This document shows, in pieces, positions 44,930 to 53,846 of a stretch of DNA of 64,000 bases (position 1 is the stretch's first letter; each line of letters opens with the position of its first letter). A program made the translations under genes and the position numbers. Origin of the DNA: Zhihengliuella sp. ISTPL4 (GTDB lineage: Bacteria; Actinomycetota; Actinomycetes; Actinomycetales; Microbacteriaceae); the NCBI RefSeq assembly GCF_002848265.1, contig NZ_CP025422.1, positions 1,704,727 through 1,768,726 of the forward strand. The letters run 5' to 3'. The notes beneath the pieces are model-generated. The model ran no database searches. It worked only from the letters and a program-made list of their open reading frames with translations, and was not told the origin of the DNA.

Positions 44930-45989
44930 TCCCCTCTCGGATGATCACGAACGACCCGAAGCCGCCGCTCGGCAGCTCGTAGGTGGTCATGCCGCCGGTC
45001 TCCACGTCGGTCACCTGCAAGCGCAGCAGGCCATCGTGCTCCTGCAGCGTCTCCGTCGTCTCGCAGGCTCGCGGTGCGTCGGGAGTCGTCGCCCCGTCGT
45101 AGATGAGGCACTGCCGCCCCGTCTCACGCTCGGACGCCGTCCAGATCGGGACGTCGCGGTCGTACCCGACGACCCAGATCGAAGGCGGGTCGAAACCCTC
45201 ATCGGCCAGACGCTCGGCGGTGCGGCTCTCCGCCTCGTTCGCGTAGGTGAGGCCGCCGCCCTCACCGGACCCGAACTCCGAGACGCCGACGGTCACCGCC
45301 GGTTCACCGTCGGCCGTGAGGAGCAGTTGCGCCAGGACCTGTCGCGTGTACTCGTCGTCCCGCTGCGTGGTCACCTCTCCCCACAGCCCTTCCATCTGCA
45401 CGGCTTCCCGCTGGTTGCAGCTCGGTGTCGTGCTCTCCCCCGCCCCCAGGACCAGGCAGATGCTCGCGCCGCCGTTCTGCGTCGCCACCCAGACGACCGC
45501 GTCCTCCTCGGTCGCGACGGCGCGCACCGACCCGGGGTCGTACTTCCCGGATGTGACGAGGTCGGACTGCCACTGCTGCTGCTCGGCACTGAGCGCGACC
45601 GCGACGCCGCCACCCCGGCCGAACGCGAGCCAGCCGATGCCGACGCCGACAAGGAGAACCACCACGGCAGCGAGCGCGAGCCCCCCGAGCGAACGCCATC
45701 GTCGATCCCGGCCCGCCTCCGCCGTCCCGGCATCGTGCTCGGGGATGCGCGGAGCACCGGCTTCTGGCTCGGAGACCGGCGGCGTGTGGTCTGCCCGCGA
45801 TTCCCTCCCCTCCTGGGGTGGGTCGGGGCGCGGCTGCTCCGTCGTCGGGGGCGTGGCCGGCCTCTGCCGAGCGTCGTCGAGTTCGCGCAGCCGCGCGGCC
45901 TCGGCGGCCGTCAGCCCGCCGGCCCGCCCGAAGGCCTTGCGCTGCAGGGCCCTGCGCTCCTCGACGCCGTCGTCGTCCGCGGTGGCCAT
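44904..45989 (-). CDS. Single-pass membrane protein of unknown family, paralogue B
   Basis: 361 residues with the plan of paralogue A: ERRALQRKAFGRAGGLTAAEA at residues 10-30, a Pro/Glu/Thr-rich linker, a membrane helix (about 118-140, LGGLALAAVVVLLVGVGIGWLAFG) and an ectodomain with two repeats. The first has YDPGSVRAVATEEDAVVWVATQ, CLVLG and a later Cys; the second has GFDPPSIWVVGYD, QCLIYD and RACETTE. Start ATG 45989 with GGCTAGGAGAG; the long upstream frame to 46217 overlaps the previous gene. Overlaps paralogue A's start by 26 bases, so both are probably co-expressed. No known family recognised. Confidence 0.75.
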   Translation of the reverse strand: MATADDDGVEERRALQRKAFGRAGGLTAAEAARLRELDDARQRPATPPTTEQPRPDPPQEGRESRADHTPPVSEPEAGAPRIPEHDAGTAEAGRDRRWRSLGGLALAAVVVLLVGVGIGWLAFGRGGGVAVALSAEQQQWQSDLVTSGKYDPGSVRAVATEEDAVVWVATQNGGASICLVLGAGESTTPSCNQREAVQMEGLWGEVTTQRDDEYTRQVLAQLLLTADGEPAVTVGVSEFGSGEGGGLTYANEAESRTAERLADEGFDPPSIWVVGYDRDVPIWTASERETGRQCLIYDGATTPDAPRACETTETLQEHDGLLRLQVTDVETGGMTTYELPSGGFGSFVIIREGSDVGAGGD

Positions 45990-45994
45990 CTCTC

Positions 45995-46477
45995 CTAGCC
46001 CAGCCTCTCGAACTGCATGCCGGCCCAGACCAACCAGCCCAGGCTGTACACCGTCGCACACAGCCCGAGCACGAGCGCCCAGCGTGCGATCGCCCGGTTC
46101 TCCACGGGGCGCCGGAGGGACATGATGGCGGCGATCACCGCGACGACCGCGACCGGGATCCCCCAGCCCACGAAGAACGAGGCCACGAGCGCGACGATCG
46201 CCGCCAGCAGCGCCCACGGAGCCAGCCGGGTATCGTCGACGGCTGCCGGCTCGACCGCGGGCTCCCAGGTGTCGTCCTCCGAACGATCGAGGTCCGGCCC
46301 GCTGACCACCACGGGCTCGATGCCGACCGGACCGGTGGGCAGCTTCGTGTACCCCTCCCGCGGCACCCCAGGCAGGCGTGCGGCCCCCGCCGGGCGTTCC
46401 ACCTGCCCGCTCGCGCGCTCCACTCTCGCGCGCGGAACGGAGTCCCGCGGTCTCGGATCCTGCGGCAGATCGCTCAC
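45995..46477 (-). CDS. DUF4190-like membrane protein
   Basis: 160 residues: a Pro/Glu-rich cytoplasmic N-terminus (about 1-85), then two or three hydrophobic helices ([37 protein letters not shown] and [23 protein letters not shown]). The start is GTG 46477 overlapping the tsaD stop (GTGA). Function unknown; sits at the 3' side of the tsaB-rimI-tsaD genes and 5 bases upstream of paralogue B. Confidence 0.75.
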   Translation of the reverse strand: MSDLPQDPRPRDSVPRARVERASGQVERPAGAARLPGVPREGYTKLPTGPVGIEPVVVSGPDLDRSEDDTWEPAVEPAAVDDTRLAPWALLAAIVALVASFFVGWGIPVAVVAVIAAIMSLRRPVENRAIARWALVLGLCATVYSLGWLVWAGMQFERLG

Positions 46478-47562
46478 GCCGGCACCGCCTCCGCGACCTG
46501 GATCTCGGTCACCGGAAGGGTCGAGTCGGCGCCGAAGCCGAGGGTCGACGCCGGTCGTCCTGAGGCGATGAGCTCGGCTGCCAGGGCCGCGATCATGGCG
46601 CCGTTGTCCGTGCACAGCGACAGCGGAGGAATGCGCACGGTGACGCCGGCCTCGGCGGCTCTCGCCAGGGCGACCTCGCGGAGGCGGCGGTTCGCGATCA
46701 CTCCGCCGCCGAGGAGCAACCGCGGCACCCCGAGATCCGCGCACGCGGCGAGCGCCTTGGTGACCAGGACGTCGACGACGGCCTCGCGGAAGCTCGCCGC
46801 GATGTCGGCGATGGGGAGGTCCCGGGCGTCGCCTCCTGCGGCGGCGTTCTCGGCCTCGAAGCGCTCGACCCAGCGGGCCACAGCGGTCTTCAGCCCGGAG
46901 AACGAGAAGTCGTAGCGATGCTTCGCGAGATCGGAAGCGCGGGAGAGCCCGCGCGGGAAGCGGATCGCGTCGGGATCGCCGCCCACCGCCGCCCTGTCGA
47001 TCTCGGGGCCGCCGGGGTACGGCAGCGACAGCAGTCGAGCGACTTTGTCGAAGGCCTCGCCCGCGGCGTCGTCCACGGTCTCACCGAGCAGCTCCACATC
47101 CGTGATGAGGTCACGCACGTGGAGCAGCGAGGTGTGCCCTCCGGAGACCAGCAGCGCGATCGTCGGATACTCCAGCGGTGCCGCCTCCGGGGTCAGGATG
47201 TCGGCGGCGATGTGACCGACGAGGTGGTTGACCGCATACAGCGGCTTGTCGAGCGCGACCGCGAGGCCCTTCGCCGCCCCCACGCCGACCATGAGCGCTC
47301 CGGCGAGCCCCGGCCCGCTCGTCACGGCCACGGCGTCGAGGTCCGCGAGACGGACGTCGGCCTCGGCGAGCGCGGCGTCGATGGCCGGCTGCAACGCCTC
47401 CAGGTGGGCACGGGCGGCGACCTCGGGAACCACGCCGCCGTAGCGGGCGTGCTCGTCCATACTGGAGGCGATCGTGTTGGAGAGCAGGGTGCGACCGCGC
47501 ACGATCCCGATGCCGGTCTCGTCGCAGCTCGTCTCGATGCCGAGCACCAGGGGCTCACTCAT
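46474..47562 (-). CDS. tsaD: tRNA N6-adenosine threonylcarbamoyltransferase TsaD
   Basis: A 362-residue catalytic subunit transferring the threonylcarbamoyl group to A37 of ANN-decoding tRNAs (t6A). ASKHA fold with [16 protein letters not shown] at the N-terminus, the family motif [12 protein letters not shown] and the metal-binding [19 protein letters not shown] is the C-terminal nucleotide loop. Full length. ATGA overlap with rimI. Confidence 0.96.
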   Translation of the reverse strand: MSEPLVLGIETSCDETGIGIVRGRTLLSNTIASSMDEHARYGGVVPEVAARAHLEALQPAIDAALAEADVRLADLDAVAVTSGPGLAGALMVGVGAAKGLAVALDKPLYAVNHLVGHIAADILTPEAAPLEYPTIALLVSGGHTSLLHVRDLITDVELLGETVDDAAGEAFDKVARLLSLPYPGGPEIDRAAVGGDPDAIRFPRGLSRASDLAKHRYDFSFSGLKTAVARWVERFEAENAAAGGDARDLPIADIAASFREAVVDVLVTKALAACADLGVPRLLLGGGVIANRRLREVALARAAEAGVTVRIPPLSLCTDNGAMIAALAAELIASGRPASTLGFGADSTLPVTEIQVAEAVPA

Positions 47563-48047
47563 GCGGTCGCCTCCTCCGGCGTTTCGGCGGGCGCCGGGTG
47601 GCGGCGCAGGTCCAGACGCATCACGATCGCGTCGACGTCGTCCGGCTGATAGTAACGGGGGCGCCTGCCGATCTCCTCGAAGCCCTCCGCGCGGTACAGT
47701 CCCTCCGCCGGCGGGTTGTCAGCGCGCACCTCGAGGAAGATCTCCCGGGCCCCGCGGTCCACCGCGGTCTGCAGCAGGGCGCGCAGGAGGGCACGTCCGC
47801 GCCCCTGCCCGCGGACATCGGCGAGGAGGGCGATGGTCTGGATGTCGGCATCGGCGTTGCCCTGCAGCGCCCGGACGCCGCCGTACCCGACGACCGCGCC
47901 GTCCTCTTCATCGACGAGGTAGCGCCCGTGCGGGCTCGCCAGCTCGCTCGCCATGGTCTCCCGGCTCCACGCATCGGTGGGGAACGAGCGGTTCTCGATG
48001 TCCATGATCGCGTCGAGGTCGGCCGGCCCCGCGTCCCGCAGCGTCAC
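47559..48047 (-). CDS. rimI: Ribosomal-protein-alanine N-acetyltransferase RimI
   Basis: A 162-residue GNAT acetyltransferase. The acetyl-CoA pyrophosphate loop is [20 protein letters not shown], followed by [24 protein letters not shown], the RimI-like motif. It probably acetylates the N-terminal alanine of ribosomal protein S18, or other N-termini. ATGA overlaps couple it to tsaB and tsaD. Confidence 0.9.
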   Translation of the reverse strand: MTLRDAGPADLDAIMDIENRSFPTDAWSRETMASELASPHGRYLVDEEDGAVVGYGGVRALQGNADADIQTIALLADVRGQGRGRALLRALLQTAVDRGAREIFLEVRADNPPAEGLYRAEGFEEIGRRPRYYQPDDVDAIVMRLDLRRHPAPAETPEEATA

Positions 48048-48661
48048 GCGCCGACCTTCTTCGGCGCTCCGGGCAGGGTGACGTCCGGGTGCCGCAGGTA
48101 GAGCGGCTCCTCCCCGGCGAGGACCCGGCCGGCGGCGAGCGCGCGCGCCCCGACGCGGGCGAGGTCGACCGCGGACAGCGTCGTCACGTCGATGCGACGG
48201 AGGCCGGCGAGATGATCGCCGGCATCGGCCGCCCGCACGAGCACCGTGTCGGCGATCGTGCGCGGGATCCCGTCCTCGTCCTGCCCGTCGAACACGGTGA
48301 CGGCGACCTCGCGCCGGCGGGCATCGGTGACGACGGCGAACGGACCGCTCATCGTCGCCTGGACGGTGAGGGCGGCCGCCGTATGGCTGGGGACCGCGAC
48401 GACGGGGATGCCGCGGCCGAGGGCGAACGCCCGCGCGGTCGCGATGCCGATCCGCAGTCCGGTGAACGGACCGGGGCCCATGCCGGCCACGACGTGCGTG
48501 ATGCCATCGGCCCCTCCCTCGCGGAGCACATCCCGCACCAGCTCGCCGATCACCTCGGCGTGCCCGAGCGGGTCGGCGGTGCCGGCCTCGGCACGTCGCG
48601 TCCCGTCCGGGTCGATGAGGGCGACGGCGGTGCCTAGGGACGTGTCGACGGCGAGGATCAC
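48044..48661 (-). CDS. tsaB: t6A biosynthesis protein TsaB
   Basis: A 205-residue ASKHA-fold partner of TsaD (with TsaE) for t6A synthesis. Starts MILAVDTSLGTAVALIDPDG and contains GMGPGPFTGLRIGIATARAFALG, the TsaB signature. tsaE is not upstream here; the next gene is fliW. The residues at 48044-48661 end KKVGA. Heads the tsaB-rimI-tsaD transcript. Confidence 0.94.
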   Translation of the reverse strand: MILAVDTSLGTAVALIDPDGTRRAEAGTADPLGHAEVIGELVRDVLREGGADGITHVVAGMGPGPFTGLRIGIATARAFALGRGIPVVAVPSHTAAALTVQATMSGPFAVVTDARRREVAVTVFDGQDEDGIPRTIADTVLVRAADAGDHLAGLRRIDVTTLSAVDLARVGARALAAGRVLAGEEPLYLRHPDVTLPGAPKKVGA

Positions 48662-48673
48662 CCCTCCAGGGTA

Positions 48674-48693
48674 GTCGTCGCGCGATCGACGAC
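48674..48693. terminator. Short hairpin between fliW and tsaB
   Basis: GTCGTCG (48674-48680), 6-base loop, CGACGAC (48687-48693). Possible end of the flgN-flgK-flgL-fliW transcript; no U-tract. Confidence 0.4.
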
Positions 48694-48716
48694 GCCCGAG
48701 CTCGACGACCCGCGCG

Positions 48717-49088
48717 TCAGCCCAGCGGCGCCCGGACCGGGTAGTCCTGACCTTCCAGGATCACCTGCGCGGCCGCGCCCGTGCTCCGGTTCACGACGAC
48801 CGGGGCGAGCAGGTTGACACTCACGCCGTCGGACGCCGGATGGGCGACCACGAGCACCAGCGCGTCGTCAGGCGAACCGAGCGCGAGATCGGCGACCTGG
48901 GCATCCGTGAGGATCGGCGCGTACTCCGCCAGGACGGTGTTCGGGTCGACGAGGTACAGCCGCAGCGCGTCGTCCTCGACCGCCCGCATCGCGAACAGTC
49001 CGTCTGCCCCGTCGACCGGTGCGAGGGCGAAGTCCACGTGCGGCGCGAGTCCGGGCGGCGGGGCCGTGAAGGTGAGCGCCGCGGTCAT
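48717..49088 (-). CDS. fliW: Flagellar assembly factor FliW
   Basis: A 123-residue protein that binds flagellin C-termini and (in bacteria with it) antagonises CsrA. Family motifs: a near-N-terminal FTAPPPGLAPHVDFAL strand, then LYLVDPNTVL and SVNLLAPVVVNRSTGAAAQVIL with the terminal GQDYPVR. No csrA is encoded in the window: the next gene downstream is tsaB. The ATG start overlaps the flgL stop (ATGA). Confidence 0.92.
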   Translation of the reverse strand: MTAALTFTAPPPGLAPHVDFALAPVDGADGLFAMRAVEDDALRLYLVDPNTVLAEYAPILTDAQVADLALGSPDDALVLVVAHPASDGVSVNLLAPVVVNRSTGAAAQVILEGQDYPVRAPLG

Positions 49089-49966
49089 CGCAGGAAGTCC
49101 ATCAGCGTCGGCTGCAGCACGCGCGCGTTCACGGCGAGCGCCGACCGGTAGACGAGCTCCTGCGCCTGCAGGCGGATGAGCACCTCGACCGAGTCGACGT
49201 CCTCGACCGCGGCACGGCGGGACTCGAGGGACACGGAATTCTGCACTGCCGCCTCCTTGGCGCGTTCGATCTGAGCCTGCCGGGTGCCGACCGCGCCCTG
49301 CGCGGCGAGCATCGCGGTGCGGCGGTCGTCGATCTCCGCCAGCCGCGGCCCGACGTTGGTGCCGGACCGCAGGTCGGCGACGATGCGGTCGACGAGGGCG
49401 AACACCGAGTCGTCGCCGGTGCCGAACACCGCGGCGCCATCCGTGTCGACGCGGACGGCGGCCGCATCGGACACGCGGCGGGTGACCTCGGAGCCGGCGA
49501 CGCCACTGTAGGAGTAGCCGGCCGCGAAGGCAGCGGTGTCGGACGTGCCGGCGAACACGGACCGCCCGAGCAGCCGCGTGTTGGCCTGGGCGAGCAGCTC
49601 GTCGCGGATGCCTTCGAGCTCCACCGCGAGCGCCTCCTTCGCCGTGGCGTCCAGCGCTCCGTCATTGGCCCCCTGCGCGGTCAGGTCCCGCACCCGCGAC
49701 AGCAGCGACGTGCTGGAGGTGATCGCCGTGTCGGCCGCGGTCACCCAGGCGAGGCCGTCGTCGATGTTGCGGGCGTACTGCTCCGTGCGCCGCTGCTCGG
49801 CGTGCAGCGCGAGCGCGGCCGCCGCGGCGGCGGGGTCGTCGGAAGGGGCGGCGAACGCCTTCTGCGAGGTGGCCTGGTCCTGCAGCCGGGCGAGTTCGGA
49901 CAGGTTCGACTGCAGCTGGCGCATCGCCGTCTGCGTCATGGTGGTCTGGGTCACGCGAGAGATCAT
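49085..49966 (-). CDS. flgL: Flagellar hook-filament junction protein FlgL (HAP3)
   Basis: A 293-residue flagellin-like junction protein. N-terminal D0/D1 helices ISRVTQTTMTQTAMRQLQSNL and KAFAAPSDDPAAAA; C-terminal helix AQELVYRSALAVNARVLQPTLMDFL. Start ATG 49966 behind CGGAGGAGC. The length is normal for Gram-positive FlgL. Third gene of the flgN-flgK-flgL-fliW operon; secreted by the flagellar type-III apparatus. Confidence 0.94.
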   Translation of the reverse strand: MISRVTQTTMTQTAMRQLQSNLSELARLQDQATSQKAFAAPSDDPAAAAAALALHAEQRRTEQYARNIDDGLAWVTAADTAITSSTSLLSRVRDLTAQGANDGALDATAKEALAVELEGIRDELLAQANTRLLGRSVFAGTSDTAAFAAGYSYSGVAGSEVTRRVSDAAAVRVDTDGAAVFGTGDDSVFALVDRIVADLRSGTNVGPRLAEIDDRRTAMLAAQGAVGTRQAQIERAKEAAVQNSVSLESRRAAVEDVDSVEVLIRLQAQELVYRSALAVNARVLQPTLMDFLR

Positions 49967-49979
49967 GGGGCTCCTCCGA

Positions 49980-51389
49980 TCAGCGTCCGACGACGCCTGT
50001 GCGGTTGATGAGGACGTCGAGGGCCTCGTCGACGGCAGTGAGCACACGGGCCGCCGCCTGATAGGCGGTCTGGTAGGTGAGGAGGCTGATCGTCTCCTCA
50101 TCGCCGTCCACGGCAGCGACCGACTGCTGCGCACCGACGGCGCCGACAGCCGCCGCATCGGACACCTTCGCACGCTGCACGTCGGCCGCGGTGGCGACGC
50201 CGAAGCGCGTCACCTGGTCGGTCCACAGCGCGTCCGGAGAGGTCGCGCGCTGCCCGATCTGGGAGATGAGGTCGGCGTTGGTCGCGTCCTTGGCCCCCGC
50301 ACCCGGGGCGGCGAGGGCGAGGTCGGCCGCCGTGGTGACGGCCACCTGCATCCCGAGCGCGGCGGACCCGGTCGCGGGAAGGGTGAAGAAGTCGCCGCCC
50401 TGCTGTCCGGACGCGGTGACGCCGGCGCGGTGCTGCGCGTTGAGCGACTCCGCGAGCGCCGTGGCCACTCGGTCGTAGGTCGCGGCCAGCTGTGCCAGCA
50501 TCCCTCCGTCAGCGGCGGGGGCGAGCACCGCGAGCGAGCCGCCGAGTTCTCCATCGTCGACGATGAGGGGCAGATCCGGTACCGACTCCCACACGACACC
50601 GACGCGCGGTGCGCCGTCGATCGTCGCCGCGCCGGTCAGTGCGAGATGACGGGCGTCTCCCCCGGAGACCAGCGCATTGCCTCCGAGCCGGACCGTGAGG
50701 GTACCGTCCGCCTCCAGGGTCGCCGTCCCGCCGGCGAGCCGTGCGACGTCTTCCGCGAGCAGGTTGCGGCGGTCGGTGAGCTCGTTGGCCGAGCGTCCCG
50801 AGGCCAGAGCCTCGCGGATCTCGGTGTTCAGCACCGCGATCTGGTCGGCGGCCGCGTTGACCTGGCTGACGGTCCGCTCCGCGGTCCCGCGGACGGCCGT
50901 CCATTGCGCGGCGACCGTACGGTAGCCGCCGGAGATGTGGGAGGCGAGCTCCTTCGCGGACTCCAGGACGCTCGCGGCGGCGGCCCCGGAGTCCGGGCTG
51001 TTGGCGAGGTCCTGCCACCCCGCCCAGAAGTTCGTCAGCCGGTTCGCGAGGCCTTTGTCGGTCGGCTCCGCGAGCGCCGACTCGGCGGTCGTCGCGGCGA
51101 GCGCTCGCGTCGCCCAGTAGCCGGAGGCGCCGAGGGTGTCGCGAACCCGGGCGTCGAGCAGCGCGTCTCCGAGGCGGGATACCCCGTCGATGGAGACGCC
51201 GTGTCCGGGGAGCGCGCCCATGCTGAAGCGGCCCGTCTGCGCGACGGCGGCGATCGCGGAGGTCTCGACGCGCTGCCGCGTGTACCCCTCGGTCTTCTGG
51301 TTGGCGATGTTCTGCCCGACCACGTCCATACCCCGCCGTGCGGCGGCGAGGCCGCTGGCGGCGGTGGTCAGTCCACTGAAGGTCGACAT
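49980..51389 (-). CDS. flgK: Flagellar hook-associated protein FlgK (HAP1)
   Basis: A 469-residue first hook-filament junction protein. N-terminal rod-type helix FSGLTTAASGLAAARRGMDVVGQNIANQKTEGYTRQ (the flagellar basal-body rod motif); C-terminal D0 helix ISLLTYQTAYQAAARVLTAVDEALDVLI. Start ATG 51389 with GAGAGGGA nearby. Between flgN and flgL, the universal order. Confidence 0.95.
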   Translation of the reverse strand: MSTFSGLTTAASGLAAARRGMDVVGQNIANQKTEGYTRQRVETSAIAAVAQTGRFSMGALPGHGVSIDGVSRLGDALLDARVRDTLGASGYWATRALAATTAESALAEPTDKGLANRLTNFWAGWQDLANSPDSGAAAASVLESAKELASHISGGYRTVAAQWTAVRGTAERTVSQVNAAADQIAVLNTEIREALASGRSANELTDRRNLLAEDVARLAGGTATLEADGTLTVRLGGNALVSGGDARHLALTGAATIDGAPRVGVVWESVPDLPLIVDDGELGGSLAVLAPAADGGMLAQLAATYDRVATALAESLNAQHRAGVTASGQQGGDFFTLPATGSAALGMQVAVTTAADLALAAPGAGAKDATNADLISQIGQRATSPDALWTDQVTRFGVATAADVQRAKVSDAAAVGAVGAQQSVAAVDGDEETISLLTYQTAYQAAARVLTAVDEALDVLINRTGVVGR

Positions 51390-51402
51390 GAATCCCTCTC
51401 GG

Positions 51403-51885
51403 TCACATCTCGGTGTCGATGATGCGGGCGGCGTCCTCGCGGGTGCGGTCGCCGCGGGTGGTGTACTCGCCGCTCTCCTGCCCGAGAGCGGCGATGGTCT
51501 CCTGGGTGGCGCGGAGCACCCCGCTGAGCTGCTCCGCGGCGGCGTCGCGCATCTGCTCGACCTCCGCGGTCAGCTTCACCAGCGCGCGCATGTGATCGGT
51601 GAAGACGTCGCCCCAGGCTCCGTCCGGGGCGTGCTCGATGAGCTGGGTGATCGTCGCGTCCTGCGGAGCCCCCCACTCCTCGGCGACGCCGGCGACCTCG
51701 ACGGCCCTCGACAGCCCGGCGGCACGGAGGCGGTCGAGCACCTGGTCGATCTCGCGGGCCGCGAACTGGATCCAGTGCGACCGGCCGGCCGCGAGCAGCA
51801 GTTGCTGCTCATCCAGCTTGAAAAGCAGCATCTCGAGCAGCTCCCGCTCCCGCCAGAGCTGCATCGATAGTTCGTTGGCTCCCAT
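51403..51885 (-). CDS. flgN: Flagellar export chaperone FlgN
   Basis: A 160-residue helical protein. Residues such as LWRERELLEMLLFKLDEQQLLLAAGRSHWI match the N-terminal helix of FlgN, and the rest is a long alpha-helical bundle. Chaperone for FlgK and FlgL, which follow in the same operon. Start ATG 51885 behind AAAGGGG, 75 bases downstream of a predicted sigma-28 -10. Confidence 0.88.
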   Translation of the reverse strand: MGANELSMQLWRERELLEMLLFKLDEQQLLLAAGRSHWIQFAAREIDQVLDRLRAAGLSRAVEVAGVAEEWGAPQDATITQLIEHAPDGAWGDVFTDHMRALVKLTAEVEQMRDAAAEQLSGVLRATQETIAALGQESGEYTTRGDRTREDAARIIDTEM

Positions 51886-51959
51886 GATCCCCTTTGTCCC
51901 CAGCGATCCCCCGCCCCACGCAGGTGCGATCGGCCCGCTTGTTAACGGTTCATAAATCT

Positions 51960-51986
51960 CTATCGGCCACCGCGCCCCTAAGGTTA
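51960..51986 (-). promoter_or_regulatory. Sigma-28 (FliA) promoter of flgN-flgK-flgL-fliW
   Basis: On the minus strand TAACCTTA (51986-51979), an 11-base spacer and GCCGATAG (51967-51960). This matches the sigma-28 pattern TAAAGTTT-N11-GCCGATAA in spacing and in the -10. Predicted leader about 65 bases. Confidence 0.8.
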
Positions 51987-52017
51987 CTATGTGGTTTGGC
52001 GGCGGCTAGTGCTCCCC

Positions 52018-52050
52018 ATGGACAGATCCCGGACCTTGTGATATGTCCAT
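52018..52050. promoter_or_regulatory. Dyad ATGGACA-N19-TGTCCAT upstream of fliA
   Basis: A 7-bp perfect inverted repeat (52018-52024 and 52044-52050), spaced 19 bases, in the fliA leader/promoter region. Possible operator or RNA hairpin. The remaining part of 51886-52103 includes the flgN promoter and the fliA ribosome-binding site (GAGAGGTGGA). Confidence 0.35.
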
Positions 52051-52103
52051 CTACCCCTCGCCATGAGCTTCCGGAGTGCATCCAGAGAGGTGGATCATCC
52101 CCC

Positions 52104-52907
52104 ATGTCGTCGCGCGCTGAGCGCAACCGCCTCGTCGAGGCCAACCTCCCCCTGGTCGGCTACCTCGCTGCAGACACCCATGCTCGGGCTACCCATATCC
52201 CCCGCGAAGAGCTCGCCGCCGTCGGCGCGCTCGCCCTCGTGACCGCCGCCGACGCCTATGACCCCGCGCTCGGAGTCCCGTTCGGCGCGTACGCCCGCCG
52301 GCGCATCCTCGGCGCGTTCGCCGACGAGATGCGCGCCATGGACTGGGCATCCCGTGGCATCCGCAAACGCATCAAGGAGACCGTGGCCGTCCGCGACACG
52401 CTCACCGCCGCTCTCGGTCGCACCGCGACCGCCACCGAGATCGCCACCGCGATGGGCTCGCCCAAGGAAGCCGTCGTCGAGGCCCTCGCCGACGCCGCGC
52501 GTACCGTCTCCCCGCTCGACGACCCCGCCACGCGGGACCTCGTCGCCGACATCCCGCTGCCGGAGGAGTCCGCGATGGTCGGCGAACGGCGCGAGGTGCT
52601 CGAACATGCCATCGGCGCGCTCCCCGAGCGCATGCGGCGCATCATCGTGGCCGTCTACATCGAGGAGCGGCCGGTGAAGGAGATCGCCGAGGAGCTCGGC
52701 GTGACCCACTCGGCCGTCTCGCAGCAGCGGTCGGAGGCCGTGCGCCTGCTCCGCGATGCCCTCGACCGGTACTTCGCCGAGGGCGGCACCGAGACCACGA
52801 CCACCACCCGCGTCTCGCCCGCCGCCCGCGACGCCTACTTCGGCCGCATCGCCGAAGCTGCCAGCGTCCGGATCGGCGACGTCTTCCGCGCCGCCGCCCC
52901 CGCCTAA
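52104..52907 (+). CDS. fliA: Flagellar sigma factor FliA/WhiG type
   Basis: A 267-residue sigma-70 family protein of the sigma-28 group. Region 2: LVEANLPLVGYLAADTHAR and YDPALGVPFGAYARRRILGAFADEMRAMDWASR; region 3: GIRKRIKETVAVRDTL; region 4: YIEERPVKEIAEELGVTHSAVSQQRSEAVRLL (the HTH reading the -35). It directs transcription of flagellar genes. Start ATG 52104; alternatives upstream (51894) lack similarity. Its own stop TAA forms the first bases of the fliC promoter -35. Confidence 0.93.
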   Translation: MSSRAERNRLVEANLPLVGYLAADTHARATHIPREELAAVGALALVTAADAYDPALGVPFGAYARRRILGAFADEMRAMDWASRGIRKRIKETVAVRDTLTAALGRTATATEIATAMGSPKEAVVEALADAARTVSPLDDPATRDLVADIPLPEESAMVGERREVLEHAIGALPERMRRIIVAVYIEERPVKEIAEELGVTHSAVSQQRSEAVRLLRDALDRYFAEGGTETTTTTRVSPAARDAYFGRIAEAASVRIGDVFRAAAPA

Positions 52908-52931
52908 CGCGTCCGCATCCTCCGCCGATAG
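52905..52931 (+). promoter_or_regulatory. Sigma-28 promoter of fliC, starting in the fliA stop codon
   Basis: TAACGCGT (52905-52912), 11-base spacer, GCCGATAG (52924-52931). Initiation predicted about 50 bases before the fliC start. The TAA of the -35 is the fliA stop codon. Confidence 0.83.
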
Positions 52932-52988
52932 GTCAGGGCAGGAGACCACGGATGGTCTCCCGTTCAACACATCACGGAGGAAACCCTC

Positions 52989-53819
52989 ATGGGTATGCAG
53001 ATCAACACCAACGTGGGCGCGCTCAACGCCTACCGCAACCTGTCCAACACGCAGAACGACCTGTCGAAGTCGCTCGAGAAGCTCTCGAGCGGTCTGCGCA
53101 TCAACCGTGCCGCGGACGACGCCGCCGGCCTCGCGATCTCCGAGGGCCTGCGCTCGCAGGTCAACGGCCTGAACGTCGCGGCCCGCAACGCACAGGACGG
53201 CATCTCGGTCATCCAGACCGCAGAAGGCGCCCTGACCGAGGTGCACTCCATCCTGCAGCGCGTGCGCGACCTGACCAACCAGGGCGCGAACGACTCGAAC
53301 AACGCGAAGTCGCGCGAGGCCATCCAGACCGAGATCGGCGCCCTGGCCGATGAGCTCACCCGGATCGCCGACAGCACGAACTTCAACGGCATCAAGCTGC
53401 TCTCCGGCGGCACGACGCTGACGTTCCAGGTGGGTGCGGGCGCGGTCGCCGCCGAGGACCAGATCTCGGTCGCGCTGACCGACTTCGACGGCCTCGGTGC
53501 CGCGATCGACACTCTCGCGGCCGGCATGACGGACGCGGCGTCGTACGGTGCGGCGCTCGCCGGCATCGACACGCAGATCCAGGCGGTCTCGACCGCACGC
53601 GCCGGCTACGGTGCGCTGCAGAACCGCTTCGAGTCGACCATCAACAGCCTCAACGTGTCGGCCGAGAACCTCGCCGCCGCCGAGAGCCGTATCCGCGACA
53701 CCGACATGGCGTCCGAGATGGTCAAGTTCACGTCGGCGAACATCCTGTCGCAGGCGGGAACGGCGATGCTGGCCCAGGCCAACCAGGCCAACCAGGGCGT
53801 GCTCCAGCTGCTGCGCTGA
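52989..53819 (+). CDS. fliC: Flagellin FliC
   Basis: A 276-residue filament subunit, short enough to consist only of the D0 and D1 core domains (no large outer domains). It opens with MQINTNVGALNAYRNLS, contains LSSGLRINRAADDAAGLAISEGLRSQVNGL, and ends SQAGTAMLAQANQANQGVLQLL with the LLR export/assembly tail. Start ATG 52989 behind CGGAGGA. The 88 bases downstream contain a strong terminator before fliD. Confidence 0.97.
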   Translation: MGMQINTNVGALNAYRNLSNTQNDLSKSLEKLSSGLRINRAADDAAGLAISEGLRSQVNGLNVAARNAQDGISVIQTAEGALTEVHSILQRVRDLTNQGANDSNNAKSREAIQTEIGALADELTRIADSTNFNGIKLLSGGTTLTFQVGAGAVAAEDQISVALTDFDGLGAAIDTLAAGMTDAASYGAALAGIDTQIQAVSTARAGYGALQNRFESTINSLNVSAENLAAAESRIRDTDMASEMVKFTSANILSQAGTAMLAQANQANQGVLQLLR

Positions 53820-53846
53820 TCCGCGCCGCCGCACGGAAGCACTCCG

